Shown here piece by piece: positions 1 through 8,739 of a stretch of DNA of 64,000 bases. The stretch is from CAMTUH01 sp947084935 (GTDB lineage: Bacteria > Pseudomonadota > Gammaproteobacteria > Coxiellales > Coxiellaceae). Within the stretch, counting starts at the first letter, position 1. The number at the start of each line of letters is the position of its first letter. The translations under genes were made by a program, and so were the position numbers. The stretch covers positions 1-64,000 of the forward strand of contig CAMTUH010000012.1 in NCBI GenBank assembly GCA_947084935.1, read 5' to 3'. The notes under the pieces are model-generated. The model did not search any database. It was not told where the DNA came from and saw only the letters and a program-made list of their open reading frames with translations.

Positions 1-1537
1 CTTCTTCGGAGATTTTCCCCTCGATTTGCAGTTTGTGTAATAAGCGCCGTTCGTATTCCAAAATTTTCGAAAGCAGGGCTTCCGCTTCTTTTCCGATTTC
101 GTGGGCATCGCATTCGGTTTCTAAAGAAACTTTAAATTGCAACAATCGATTCGTGTAATAATTATTAACGAGTTTTTTTGCAACTGACGAACAAACGTGT
201 TCGTCAGCTTCTAAGCGGCTGATGTGTTCAATGGCTTGCTTGGTTAAGTCTTTATAAATGGCAGCGGCCTCTTTGAGAATGGGAATATCGCTTTTTTCTG
301 CTTTCAAAAATTTAATTAATGCGGGCAGCGTTAACCCTTGCACCAGTAGCGTAAATAAAATCGTAATAATGGTGAGAAAAATAATGAGGTCGCGATAGGG
401 AAATGGCGTAGTGTTTGAGAGAGAAACTGGAAGCGCAATCGCTAAAGCCAGGGACACCAGTCCACGCATGCCCGACCAGGATGAAATGAGTACTTCTCGC
501 CAGGAAAAGGCTTGAAAGGAGCCTTTATTTTTTCGGTACGACGTAAATGTTGCCCTCAGGTAACTTGTTGCGGCGACCCAAATAAAGCGCAATAAGATGA
601 CGACGATGATGGTGACCACGGAAAATAAAATTAATTTTTTCGTCGGTAAATCACTAACTCGTGCTAAATAAGCCGGAAACTGCATTCCAATAACAATGAA
701 AATCAGTCCGTTCAAGAAAAAAATAAACGTATCCCACACGGACTTTTCAGACAGGCGAGTTCGGGCTTTGATTTCACGCTCGGTACGTTTGTGAAAGAGA
801 CCCGCGGCGACTACCGCCAGGACTCCTGAAGCGCCGAAGCGATCCGCAAACAGATAAGCCACGTAGGCCAGAATTAAACTCATGATGATGGGCAATTCGT
901 TTTCCGACTCGGCTAAAAATTCTTTCACGATTAAACTCGTGAAATAGGAAAACATTAATCCGATGGCGATACCACCGAGACCAATCAAAAGGAGGTGACC
1001 GCTGGTGTTGGAAAAGTTAATTGAGCCCATGAATACAAATAACACGGCCATGTTATAAAGAACGATACTGATGGCGTCATTGAATAAGCTCTCAACTTCC
1101 AAGCTTCGCACCAGGTGTCGCTCGGTCTTCATTCGGTTCAAGATGGAAGTAGCAGCGATTGCGTCGGTGGGTGAGATGATGGCGCCTAATACCAGGGCCG
1201 CACTGAAGGGCATGCCGGGAACGATCCAGTGCAGGATAAAGGCAATGGCGAGCGTGGTTCCAATCACTAAGAAAACTGCCAATGAGATAATTTCGCTTGT
1301 GTTGTTTCGAATGTCCTCCCAAGAAATCAAGCGGGCGGCGGCGAATAAAATGGGCGGTAAAAACAAAGCGAGGACTACATTACTGGGCGGGTGCCAATTC
1401 GGGATTCCCGGGATGAACCCCACCAGTAGACCGGCAATAACGAGCACCAAGGGATAAGGGACGTTAATCCGTTCCGCGATGGCCGTTCCGATAACGACTA
1501 GGAAAATAATAAAAGGGATGATTTCAAAAGCCGTCAT
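1..1537 (-). CDS. Na+/H+ antiporter, CPA1 family (partial, C-terminus off window)
   Basis: My translation from the ATG at 1537 reads MTAFEIIPFIIFLVVIGTAI and stays open to the window edge (about 512 codons), so the C-terminus is missing. Many hydrophobic helices are followed, after about residue 410, by a charged cytoplasmic tail. Family signatures of CPA1 exchangers are visible: GAIISPTDAIAATSIL with the ion-binding Asp, ESLFNDAISIVL, and SWSGMRGLVSLALAIALP. Known role of the family: electroneutral exchange of Na+ (or K+) for H+ across the inner membrane for pH and salt homeostasis. It is divergent from ndk, about 100 bp apart. The cation specificity cannot be read from the sequence. Confidence 0.88.
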   Translation of the reverse strand, partial: MTAFEIIPFIIFLVVIGTAIAERINVPYPLVLVIAGLLVGFIPGIPNWHPPSNVVLALFLPPILFAAARLISWEDIRNNTSEIISLAVFLVIGTTLAIAFILHWIVPGMPFSAALVLGAIISPTDAIAATSILNRMKTERHLVRSLEVESLFNDAISIVLYNMAVLFVFMGSINFSNTSGHLLLIGLGGIAIGLMFSYFTSLIVKEFLAESENELPIIMSLILAYVAYLFADRFGASGVLAVVAAGLFHKRTEREIKARTRLSEKSVWDTFIFFLNGLIFIVIGMQFPAYLARVSDLPTKKLILFSVVTIIVVILLRFIWVAATSYLRATFTSYRKNKGSFQAFSWREVLISSWSGMRGLVSLALAIALPVSLSNTTPFPYRDLIIFLTIITILFTLLVQGLTLPALIKFLKAEKSDIPILKEAAAIYKDLTKQAIEHISRLEADEHVCSSVAKKLVNNYYTNRLLQFKVSLETECDAHEIGKEAEALLSKILEYERRLLHKLQIEGKISEE

Positions 1538-1576
1538 AGACTCATTGTAGCTGGGTTTACAACGATGTGGAATTGC

Positions 1577-1604
1577 TTGAGTTTTGGCGAATTCATCATA
1601 TAAT
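1577..1604 (+). promoter_or_regulatory. Sigma70-type promoter of ndk
   Basis: A TTGAGT -35 (1577-1582), a 16-bp spacer and a perfect TATAAT -10 (1599-1604) lie 33 bp before the ndk start codon, in the divergent gap with the antiporter gene. Assigned by match to consensus only. Confidence 0.6.
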
Positions 1605-1636
1605 GAGCCATTTATCTTGTTGGTGAGGTTTTAACC

Positions 1637-2056
1637 ATGGCGATGGAATACACGTTATCGATCATCAAGCCCGATGGGGTGGCTAAGAATGTGATTGGTG
1701 AGATTTACGCGCGTTTTGAGAAGGTGGGTTTGAAGATCGTCGCCGCACGCATGATGCATTTATCCCAGGAACAGGCGGGGCGCTTTTATGCGGTACATAA
1801 AGATCGCCCGTTTTTTAAGGATTTGGTGAGCTTTATGATATCCGGTCCCGTCATGGTTCAAGTGCTCGCGGGAGAAGACGCGGTGGCGAAGAATCGAGAG
1901 TTGATGGGGGCCACCAATCCCAAAGAAGCAGCACCGGGGACGATTCGCGCGGATTTTGCGGATTCCATTGATGCCAATGTGGTACACGGTTCGGATAGTC
2001 TGCAAACAGCGAAGGAAGAAGTGGCGTTTTTCTTTAAAGCAGATGAAATTTATTAA
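1637..2056 (+). CDS. ndk: Nucleoside diphosphate kinase
   Basis: Transfers the gamma phosphate of ATP to nucleoside diphosphates through a phospho-histidine, balancing the cytoplasmic NTP pools. The 139 residues match the usual family length (about 140). Visible motifs: Lys11 in the N-terminal SIIKPDGV, the central FMISGPV segment, NPKEAAPGTIRADFA, and the active-site His117 in NVVHGSDS. The start ATG at 1637 follows GTGAGG; a second in-frame ATG two codons later is less well placed. It opens the ndk-rlmN-rodZ-hisS-yfgM-der run, and a long perfect hairpin directly after its stop probably ends or attenuates its transcript. Confidence 0.97.
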   Translation: MAMEYTLSIIKPDGVAKNVIGEIYARFEKVGLKIVAARMMHLSQEQAGRFYAVHKDRPFFKDLVSFMISGPVMVQVLAGEDAVAKNRELMGATNPKEAAPGTIRADFADSIDANVVHGSDSLQTAKEEVAFFFKADEIY

Positions 2057-2057
2057 C

Positions 2058-2128
2058 GTAGCCTCGGTGAGCTTTGCGAACCGAGGAATTTTTGGAGTTC
2101 CTCGGTTCGCAAAGCTCACCGAGGCTAC
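2058..2128. repeat. Perfect long hairpin, GTAGCCTCGG family repeat
   Basis: Arms 2058-2088 and 2098-2128 are perfect reverse complements (31 nt) around a 9-nt loop. It sits between the ndk stop and the rlmN start. The arm starts GTAGCCTCGGTGAGCTTTGC. The same family recurs after ftsH (27366-27398) and near 59813. It could act as a transcription terminator or attenuator. Confidence 0.9.
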
Positions 2129-2143
2129 TTGTTAAGAAACAAT

Positions 2144-3229
2144 ATGACTGAGAAAACAAACATTTTGAATTTAAGCTTCCGCGGATTCCAAGATTATTTC
2201 GAATCGTTGGGTGAGCCGCGTTATCGCGCTTTTCAATTGGTGCAGTGGGTTCATCAGCGCGGCATTATTGATTTTCAAACCATGACCAATTTAAGCAAGT
2301 CGCTTCGGAATAAATTGTCTGCCGAGGCAGAAATTCGTATGCCAGAAATCAATCTCGAGCGCGTTTCGGGTGACGGCACGATTAAGTGGTTATTGGAATT
2401 GCACGACGGAAATAAAATTGAAACCGTATTTATTCCTGATCGAACTCGCGGAACGTTGTGCGTTTCGTCTCAAGTAGGCTGTGCGTTGAATTGCAGTTTT
2501 TGTGCGACGGGGAAAGAAGGATTCAGCCGCAATCTCACGATTGCCGAAATTATTGGGCAAGTGTGGATTGCGGCGCGACGGTTAAAACCCCCACACGTGA
2601 TCACTAACGTGGTCATGATGGGAATGGGAGAACCATTACTCAATTACGACGCCGTTGTACCCGCCATGGAACTGATGATGAGCGATTATGCGTATAATTT
2701 ATCGAAATACCGCATTACGTTAAGTACGGCGGGATTTATTCCGGGAATGGAAAAATTGCGTAAAGACAGTGAGGTTTCGTTGGCGGTTTCTCTACACGCC
2801 ACCAACGATGAATTGCGAAACGAACTCGTGCCGTTAAATAAAAAATATCCCTTGCGTGAGTTAATTCAGTGCTGTCGTACGTATTTTACACGCGGTAAAC
2901 GAAGAATTGTTTTTGAGTACGTGATGTTGGATGGAATCAATGATCGCCCGGAACACGCGGAAGCGCTCATTCATTTGCTTGCCGATATACCGTGTAAAAT
3001 TAATTTAATTCCCTTTAACCCCTTTTCGAAGACTTTATATCGTCGATCTTCGGATGCGGCCATTGAACAATTTCAAAACCGATTAATCGCGGCCGGATTC
3101 ACCACGCACGTTCGCCGAACGCGGGGGGAAGACATCGAGGGTGCGTGTGGGCAATTGGCAGGCGAGATTCGCGACGCTACCGGTCGGCATCAACGTTGGT
3201 TAAAAACAGGCCGCCTTGTTCCAGCGTAG
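2144..3229 (+). CDS. rlmN: Dual-specificity 23S rRNA/tRNA adenine C2-methyltransferase RlmN
   Basis: Radical-SAM methylase that methylates C2 of A2503 in 23S rRNA and A37 of some tRNAs. From the ATG at 2144 it has 361 residues, close to the family norm. The 4Fe-4S CxxxCxxC motif is Cys113/117/120 (GCALNCSFCATG). The GMGEPLLN segment and the C-terminal methyl-carrying Cys335 (EGACGQL) are present. An in-frame TTG at 2129 would add five residues but directly abuts the upstream hairpin, so the ATG was preferred. It belongs to the ndk-to-der housekeeping run. Confidence 0.95.
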   Translation: MTEKTNILNLSFRGFQDYFESLGEPRYRAFQLVQWVHQRGIIDFQTMTNLSKSLRNKLSAEAEIRMPEINLERVSGDGTIKWLLELHDGNKIETVFIPDRTRGTLCVSSQVGCALNCSFCATGKEGFSRNLTIAEIIGQVWIAARRLKPPHVITNVVMMGMGEPLLNYDAVVPAMELMMSDYAYNLSKYRITLSTAGFIPGMEKLRKDSEVSLAVSLHATNDELRNELVPLNKKYPLRELIQCCRTYFTRGKRRIVFEYVMLDGINDRPEHAEALIHLLADIPCKINLIPFNPFSKTLYRRSSDAAIEQFQNRLIAAGFTTHVRRTRGEDIEGACGQLAGEIRDATGRHQRWLKTGRLVPA

Positions 3230-3236
3230 CCTGGTT

Positions 3237-3309
3237 GTAGCCTGGGTGCAGCCCACTTCGGGCGTAACCCAGGAATTCCTTGATTTCGCTATCGCTTCAT
3301 CAAGGCTAC
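3237..3309 (+). repeat. Dispersed repeat, GTAGCCTGGGTG...ATCAAGGCTAC family
   Basis: About 73 bp starting GTAGCCTGGGTGCAGCCC, with a middle GTAACCCAGGAATTCCTTGA and ending CATCAAGGCTAC. The ends are inversely related (GTAGCCT and AGGCTAC), so the element folds on itself. Related copies lie at 14531, 23752, 43921 (inverted), 48011, 50935 and 61570, with a fragment at 16580. Confidence 0.85.
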
Positions 3310-3357
3310 ACAACGCTTCTGAAAGCAAATCAAGTCGGTTATAATGCCACGAGCATT

Positions 3358-3388
3358 GTAGGCTGGGCTGAGCGCAGCGAAGCCCAAC
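3358..3388 (+). repeat. Short palindromic repeat, GTAGG(T/C)TGGGCTGAG family
   Basis: The sequence GTAGGCTGGGCTGAGCGCAG followed by CGAAGCCCAAC forms a small hairpin (GTTGGGCT-like against AGCCCAAC). Related copies lie at 15033-15110, 41575-41595, 50978-51046 and about 59798. It is 24 bp upstream of the rodZ-like start. Confidence 0.8.
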
Positions 3389-3412
3389 ATAAAAATCAAT
3401 AGGAAAGCACCC

Positions 3413-4057
3413 ATGACGGAAGAGTTCAAAGAATCGGAAGCTGAAGTAAAGCGCGAAAGCGTTCATACCAAAACACCCGGTACCCTGCTTCGTGAGGCAC
3501 GGCAGGCTAAAAAGCTCAATCAAAGCGATGTCGCCAAACACTTGCGGCTTAGCGTGCAGTGGATTAAGGACATTGAAAACGATGATTACTCTCATGCGGC
3601 GGCCTTGATTTACGTTCGCGGTCATTTGCGTTCTTATGCGCGATACGTGGGCATCTCTCCGGATGAAGCCATTGCGGCTTTCGAAACGTTAGCAATGGAC
3701 GAGGAGTTCGCTCGGGCCAAAGCGCTGCAAGAAAGACCCGTCATGCGGCAAGCCGTTCCAGTCATTTCACGATCCACGCGAGTCATCAGCCGTCGGGCAG
3801 TGCGTTGGGTGACGGCTTCTGCGGTAGTAGTTTTGGTGGTTCTCGTCGGTGTTTGGTGGCAAGGTCAGAAAAAACATGGCGTGGGAATGAGTCAGCCACA
3901 AGTAGTCATGCAACCCAAGGAAGATTTGACGATACAGTCTTCCGAGAATGCCGCGTCGAGCGACGCTTCTGTGAATGCTATCGATGTGCCCGCAGTGGAT
4001 AAAACTGATCACCACCAAGTCGGCAGGGCGGTTTTAACCGGTTCGGCTCACCATTAA
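3413..4057 (+). CDS. rodZ: RodZ-like HTH transmembrane protein
   Basis: 214 residues. An XRE-type helix-turn-helix domain lies at about 24-90 (TLLREARQAKKLNQSDVAKH ... IKDIENDDY ... VRGHLRSYARYVG). A basic stretch leads into one transmembrane helix at about 130-150 (WVTASAVVVLVVLVGVWW), followed by a short Ser/Asp-rich periplasmic tail. This matches RodZ, which couples MreB to the elongation machinery for rod shape. It is much shorter than E. coli RodZ (about 337 residues) and lacks the usual periplasmic DUF4115 domain. Its place before hisS supports the call. The stop overlaps the hisS ATG (TAATG), implying translational coupling. Confidence 0.8.
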   Translation: MTEEFKESEAEVKRESVHTKTPGTLLREARQAKKLNQSDVAKHLRLSVQWIKDIENDDYSHAAALIYVRGHLRSYARYVGISPDEAIAAFETLAMDEEFARAKALQERPVMRQAVPVISRSTRVISRRAVRWVTASAVVVLVVLVGVWWQGQKKHGVGMSQPQVVMQPKEDLTIQSSENAASSDASVNAIDVPAVDKTDHHQVGRAVLTGSAHH

Positions 4058-5328
4058 TGGTTCAGCACCTCCAAGCCATCCGGGGGATGAACGACATCCT
4101 GCCCGAGGAAACGCCTTATTGGGGGTTGCTCGAGACCGTCTGTAAAGCAATCGTCCAATCTTACGGTTATCAAGAAATTCGGTTTCCTTTGCTTGAACAA
4201 ACAGCCTTGTTTCAGCGCACGATCGGTGAAGCAACGGATATTGTCGAAAAAGAAATGTATACGTTTGCCGATCGTAACGGGGACAGTTTAACGTTACGAC
4301 CGGAAGGAACGGCCGGTTGCGTTCGTGCCGGTATTGAGCATGGCCTATTTTACAAACAAGTGCAGCGGCTGTGGTATCTGGGTCCGATGTTTCGTCACGA
4401 GCGCCCCCAGAAAGGGCGTTACCGTCAATTTCATCAGCTGGGCGTAGAAGCCTGTGGAATGGCAAACCCTGAGGTTGATGCCGAACTGATTTTTATGTGT
4501 CGTCGCTTGTGGGAAGCCTTAGGAGTGAGCGAATTTGTCGAATTGCAGTTGAATACGCTAGGCACGCTCGAAACGAGGGTAAATTACCGAAAAAAATTGG
4601 TGGCGTATTTTGAGAAACACGTCAATGAGCTCGATGCCGACAGCCAGCGTCGGTTGGTTTCCAATCCGCTTCGGATCTTAGACAGCAAGAATCCCGATCT
4701 GAAACCGTTAATCGCCGCTGCCCCTAAGCTGCTGGATTATCTGGATCCCGAGTCGCACGCGCATTTTGATCGCTTGAAAGTTTTGTTGGATCACGCTCAC
4801 ATTCCTTACGTGATCAATCCCACGCTGGTGCGCGGGCTCGATTATTACGGACGGACGGTGTTCGAATGGGTGACCGATCAATTGGGCGCACAAGGCACGG
4901 TGTGTGCGGGTGGTCGGTACGATACGTTGATAGAGCAGCTCGGCGGCCAGCCCACGCCGGCGGCGGGATTTGCTGCGGGATTAGAGCGTTTGGTGTTATT
5001 ATTGCGGACCGCACAGAAGCTGGCGGAAACGCCGAGGGTTTACGTGGTATTGATGGGCGATGCAGTATGGGAAGAAGGTTTACGCGTGGCTGAGCGACTG
5101 CGCGATGCATTACCCGCGTTTACCGTTGAAACGGACTTGAGCGGGGGAAGCATCAAGGCGCAATTTAAACGCGCCGATAAAAAAGCTGCTCGATGGGCGG
5201 TCGTTATTGGTGACGAAGAAATAAAAACCGGCCGTGTGTCGGTAAAAGATTTACGCCAAGATTTGCCTCAGCAACGACTGGGGGTTGAAGAATTGATTAC
5301 GTATTTTAAAGAAAAAAGTGAATTATGA
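4057..5328 (+). CDS. hisS: Histidyl-tRNA synthetase
   Basis: Class II aminoacyl-tRNA synthetase charging tRNA-His; 423 residues, as in E. coli (424). Visible: an N-terminal GMNDILPEE start, motif 2 FRHERPQKGRYRQFHQLG, the histidine-specific LVRGLDYYGRTVFEW and GGRYDTL, motif 3 AAGFAAGLERLVLLL, and a C-terminal anticodon-binding domain from about residue 325. It overlaps rodZ by one base and yfgM by four (ATGA), so the three genes look co-translated. Confidence 0.97.
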   Translation: MVQHLQAIRGMNDILPEETPYWGLLETVCKAIVQSYGYQEIRFPLLEQTALFQRTIGEATDIVEKEMYTFADRNGDSLTLRPEGTAGCVRAGIEHGLFYKQVQRLWYLGPMFRHERPQKGRYRQFHQLGVEACGMANPEVDAELIFMCRRLWEALGVSEFVELQLNTLGTLETRVNYRKKLVAYFEKHVNELDADSQRRLVSNPLRILDSKNPDLKPLIAAAPKLLDYLDPESHAHFDRLKVLLDHAHIPYVINPTLVRGLDYYGRTVFEWVTDQLGAQGTVCAGGRYDTLIEQLGGQPTPAAGFAAGLERLVLLLRTAQKLAETPRVYVVLMGDAVWEEGLRVAERLRDALPAFTVETDLSGGSIKAQFKRADKKAARWAVVIGDEEIKTGRVSVKDLRQDLPQQRLGVEELITYFKEKSEL

Positions 5329-5867
5329 CTGCTGAATTAACCAACAAAGAACAGGTCGAATTACTTAAAAAATGGTGGCACGATTACGGCATTAGCATTA
5401 CGGTTGCTATCGTCTTGGGTTTGTGTATTGGATTTGGTTGGCGGTATTGGCACAGTTATGAACATAAACAAGCGCAACGCGCTTCAGTGATTTACATGCA
5501 ACTGCAGGGTGCCGTGTTGCAGAACCAAACTGGAATGGCAGAACAATTGGCGACACAATTAATGAAAAACTATTCTCGATCTCCTTATGCGGCACTGGCG
5601 GCGATGGCGAGTGCGCAGCAAGCGATTGCAAAAAATCAGTGGGACGTTGCATTGAATCAATTTAATTGGGTGCTGCAGCACGCGAAAATGCAGAGCTTGA
5701 AACAAATTGCGCGCATTCGTGCAGCACGGGTGTTAATCGCCCAGCAAAAGCCCAAAGATGCATTGCGGTTATTGCAAACGGTAGATGATCCCGCTTATCA
5801 ACCGTTAATCGATCAAGTGAAATCTGTTATCCCGAGCGCTTCGCGAGGGATCTCCTCGGAAAACTAA
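5325..5867 (+). CDS. yfgM: YfgM-like inner-membrane TPR protein
   Basis: 180 residues: a short cytoplasmic N-terminus, one transmembrane helix at about 20-37 (ISITVAIVLGLCIGFGWRYW), then a helical tetratricopeptide-like periplasmic region. Known YfgM works with PpiD and the SecYEG translocon as an ancillary chaperone; this role is inferred from architecture and position between hisS and der. The last 14 residues (SVIPSASRGISSEN) are encoded by a dispersed repeat also found at 59854-59876, so this tail is probably a repeat-derived replacement of the native C-terminus. Confidence 0.85.
   Translation: MTAELTNKEQVELLKKWWHDYGISITVAIVLGLCIGFGWRYWHSYEHKQAQRASVIYMQLQGAVLQNQTGMAEQLATQLMKNYSRSPYAALAAMASAQQAIAKNQWDVALNQFNWVLQHAKMQSLKQIARIRAARVLIAQQKPKDALRLLQTVDDPAYQPLIDQVKSVIPSASRGISSEN
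5829..5851. repeat. ATCCCGAGCG repeat inside the yfgM 3' end
   Basis: 23 bp, beginning ATCCCGAGCGCTTCGCGAGG; its inner part CTTCGCGAGG is nearly palindromic. It matches 59854-59876 at 22 of 23 positions, the other copy being in the 3' end of the phosphatase gene on the opposite strand. It codes for the C-terminal VIPSASRG segment of YfgM. Confidence 0.75.
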
Positions 5868-5868
5868 T

Positions 5869-7197
5869 ATGTTGCCTGTCATTGCCATCGTCGGTCGTCC
5901 TAATGTTGGGAAGTCGACGCTCTTTAATTTACTCACCAAGAGTCGAGCCGCGTTGGTGGCGGATTTGCCGGGTGTAACCCGCGATCGCCAGTATGGTGAG
6001 GCCCTTCTCGACGCTCACCCCGTTTTACTGATCGACACGGGTGGACTGGTCGAAAGCGACGATCCCGTGATGACGCGTTTAACGGAAGCTCAAGTAACGC
6101 AAGCCGTTCAAGAATCCGATTGCATTCTTTTAGTGGTGGATGCGAAAGTGGGCCTGATTTCTGCGGATGAAGTGATTGCCGATCGGTTGCGTAAACAGAA
6201 TAAAACCGTACTGGTCATCATGAACAAGGCGGATAATGAAGCCTTAGAAAATAATCGAAGTGATTTTTTTCGTTTGGGCTTGGGTGAGCCCATTGCCATT
6301 TCTGCAACGCAACACCGCCACGTCAGTAAAATAACTGAAGCCATCATAAAAAAAATCCCCGCGACAAAACTCGTGCCATCGACCACGAAAGAGATGGGAA
6401 TCAAAATTGCGGTAATCGGTCGGCCGAATGTGGGTAAATCCACGTTAATTAATCGCTTGCTGGGTGAGGAACGGGTCATTGTATTCGATGAACCCGGAAC
6501 CACGCGCGACAGCATTTATATTCCTTTTCAACGACGCGATCAAAATTATACGTTGATCGATACCGCCGGTATTCGTCGGCGGACAAAGATTCACGAGTCC
6601 CTAGAGAAGTTTTCAATCATTAAATCTTTCCAAGCGGTGTACGATGCGGACGTGGTGGTGTTTGTGATGAATGGGCAGGAAGGCGTCACGGACCAAGATT
6701 TACGATTAATCGGTTTAGTGATTGACGTCGGCGCAGGCTTGGTTATTGTGATGAATAAATGGGACGGTTTGGATAATTATCATCGCGAGCGAATTCAATC
6801 GGAAATGGATCGAAAACTCCCCTTTGTTAATTTCGCGCGACGGTATTATATTTCAGCGCTCCATGGGAGTGGTGTGGGGCAATTGTACCGCGCGATTCAC
6901 GAGGCGTACCAATCAGCCCACGTTGAATTATCGACAGCACAACTCACAAAAACACTGGAAAAAGCGGTTGAAGATCACCAGCCGCCCCTCGTGAAGGGTC
7001 GTCGTGTTCGGTTGCGGTACGCGCATTTAGGCGGCCATCGGCCGTTAACCATTATTGTGCACGGTAAACAAACGGATGCTTTACCTGACTCGTACCGACG
7101 TTATTTGGCGAATTATTTTCAAAAAACTTATGATTTAATCGGCGTGCCCATTGATATTAAAATGAAGACGGATGCTAATCCGTACGAGGAAAAATAA
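5869..7197 (+). CDS. der: Ribosome-assembly GTPase Der (EngA)
   Basis: Double GTPase needed for 50S subunit maturation; 442 residues. Two tandem G domains are visible: the first P-loop GRPNVGKS at about 9-16 with DTGG and NKAD, the second GRPNVGKS at about 184-191 with DTAGIRRR and NKWD. A C-terminal KH-like domain starts at about residue 355. It begins one base after the yfgM stop. In E. coli bamB lies between yfgM and der; here there is no room for it. Confidence 0.97.
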   Translation: MLPVIAIVGRPNVGKSTLFNLLTKSRAALVADLPGVTRDRQYGEALLDAHPVLLIDTGGLVESDDPVMTRLTEAQVTQAVQESDCILLVVDAKVGLISADEVIADRLRKQNKTVLVIMNKADNEALENNRSDFFRLGLGEPIAISATQHRHVSKITEAIIKKIPATKLVPSTTKEMGIKIAVIGRPNVGKSTLINRLLGEERVIVFDEPGTTRDSIYIPFQRRDQNYTLIDTAGIRRRTKIHESLEKFSIIKSFQAVYDADVVVFVMNGQEGVTDQDLRLIGLVIDVGAGLVIVMNKWDGLDNYHRERIQSEMDRKLPFVNFARRYYISALHGSGVGQLYRAIHEAYQSAHVELSTAQLTKTLEKAVEDHQPPLVKGRRVRLRYAHLGGHRPLTIIVHGKQTDALPDSYRRYLANYFQKTYDLIGVPIDIKMKTDANPYEEK

Positions 7198-7200
7198 CTC

Positions 7201-8739
7201 TTATTTCTTCTTCCCAGCAAAAAGTAAAATTCCAACGGTACCCACAACCGCAACCAGAAAACACAGCGTCATCACGGCCGTAAAGCTGTGCAGTGTCGCT
7301 AATTGAACCGCGTGAAGCAGCGGTTGTTGGGCATCGGAAGGAGCTTGCTGAATGAGGAGTTGTAAACTGCCCTGGTGTCCAAACATTGCGTTGTCGATTT
7401 TTGATAAATCGACGTTGGGTAAACGGACAGAGAGCAGGGCTTGATAAAAGTGTTCCCGTCCAATCGTGATGGAGATTAACGTTCCAAGGCAAATACAGAG
7501 GACACCCGAGTAATAATTGATAGTATTGATAATACCCGAACCTTCACCGGCTTTTTCTTTGGATAAGGCGCTCATGCCTAAGGCCGGACTGCTCGAGAAA
7601 CTCACGCCCATTCCTACTCCCCACAGCATCAACGGAAACCACATCGATGCATAGGTTGATTCGAGTGTTAATCGGCGTAACCATAAAGCAGCGATTGCGA
7701 TAAAAATTAATCCGATTGCCATGGGGAATCGAAACCCAAAACGAGTGGTAATTTTTGCAGAAATCACCGATAAGACAAACATGGATAAGCTTGTTGGCAA
7801 TATGGCTAAACCTGCTCTCATTGGGGAAAGGTGCATGAGTAGGGGATTTTGTATGAAGGCATTAAAGAAATAAAGGATACCCATGAGCGTGAAAATGCTG
7901 GCCGCAATACCAATATTCCCCGCAACAAAAATCCGCTCACGGAAATGATGAAAATGCACGAGGGGGCTTTGGATATAACGTTCAATAAACCAGAAAAGAG
8001 CGAGGATAAATCCGCCGCCAATCAGTAAGGTTAAGGTGGCGAGCGAACTCCAACCCCACGTGTTTCCTTCGACGAGGGCTAACGTCAGTGGGACTAAACC
8101 GAAAAGCAGCAGAAACAATCCCCACAAATCCAACCGAATATTTTCTCTTGCGCCACGAGTTCTACGCGCAAATAAACGCGCAATAATAATTGCAATAAGC
8201 ATGATGGGGATGTTGGTCCAGAAAATAGCGCGCCACGTTAAATAACTGGTAAACAATCCGCTGATGATAGGACCAAAGGCAAACCCCAGACCAATAGTGC
8301 CGGTCCATATACCGATGGCAGTGCTTTGCAATTTTTCGGGAAAACCAACTTTAATCACGGCGAGGCTGCACGGCGTAACAATGGCCGCGCTTAACCCTTG
8401 CATGGCGCGGAACACAATGAGCAGAGTCGCGTTGTGGGATAAAGCAATACCGATGGAGGCAATAATAAATAAAGTTGTGCCGACGAAAAACAGTCGACGA
8501 CGACCCAACATATCGGCCAATTGCCCAGCGATGATGATAAAGGAAGCGCAGGTGAGGAGGTAAGCATTAACCACCCATTGTAAAGAAGCGGGCGTGAATT
8601 TAAGTTCGTCATTAATCACAATGAGCGCATTCATTACGGCGGTTGTGTTGAAAGCAACGGTGAATACCGCAAAACACATGGCTGCGAGAACGAGCCAAAT
8701 GCGGATGGGATTTCCTTCCAGGTAATATTCTTTTATCAT
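7201..8739 (-). CDS. MFS drug exporter, DHA2-like (14 TM)
   Basis: 512 residues, almost entirely hydrophobic with about 14 predicted membrane segments, as in EmrB/QacA-type proton-coupled exporters. Visible signatures: VNAYLLTCASFIIIAGQLADMLGRRRLF (motif A after TM2) and RAMQGLSAAIVTPCSLAVI (motif B in TM4). The substrate is unknown. The start at 8739 directly abuts the stop of xseA, so the two are probably co-transcribed; it converges on der with a 3-bp gap. No HlyD-type partner is adjacent, unlike the second exporter at 57 kb. Confidence 0.88.
   Translation of the reverse strand: MIKEYYLEGNPIRIWLVLAAMCFAVFTVAFNTTAVMNALIVINDELKFTPASLQWVVNAYLLTCASFIIIAGQLADMLGRRRLFFVGTTLFIIASIGIALSHNATLLIVFRAMQGLSAAIVTPCSLAVIKVGFPEKLQSTAIGIWTGTIGLGFAFGPIISGLFTSYLTWRAIFWTNIPIMLIAIIIARLFARRTRGARENIRLDLWGLFLLLFGLVPLTLALVEGNTWGWSSLATLTLLIGGGFILALFWFIERYIQSPLVHFHHFRERIFVAGNIGIAASIFTLMGILYFFNAFIQNPLLMHLSPMRAGLAILPTSLSMFVLSVISAKITTRFGFRFPMAIGLIFIAIAALWLRRLTLESTYASMWFPLMLWGVGMGVSFSSSPALGMSALSKEKAGEGSGIINTINYYSGVLCICLGTLISITIGREHFYQALLSVRLPNVDLSKIDNAMFGHQGSLQLLIQQAPSDAQQPLLHAVQLATLHSFTAVMTLCFLVAVVGTVGILLFAGKKK

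Noticed and set aside
1071..1457. Long open frame on the plus strand inside the antiporter gene
   Set aside because: It is antisense to conserved transmembrane code, has no ribosome-binding site and its translation has no family features.
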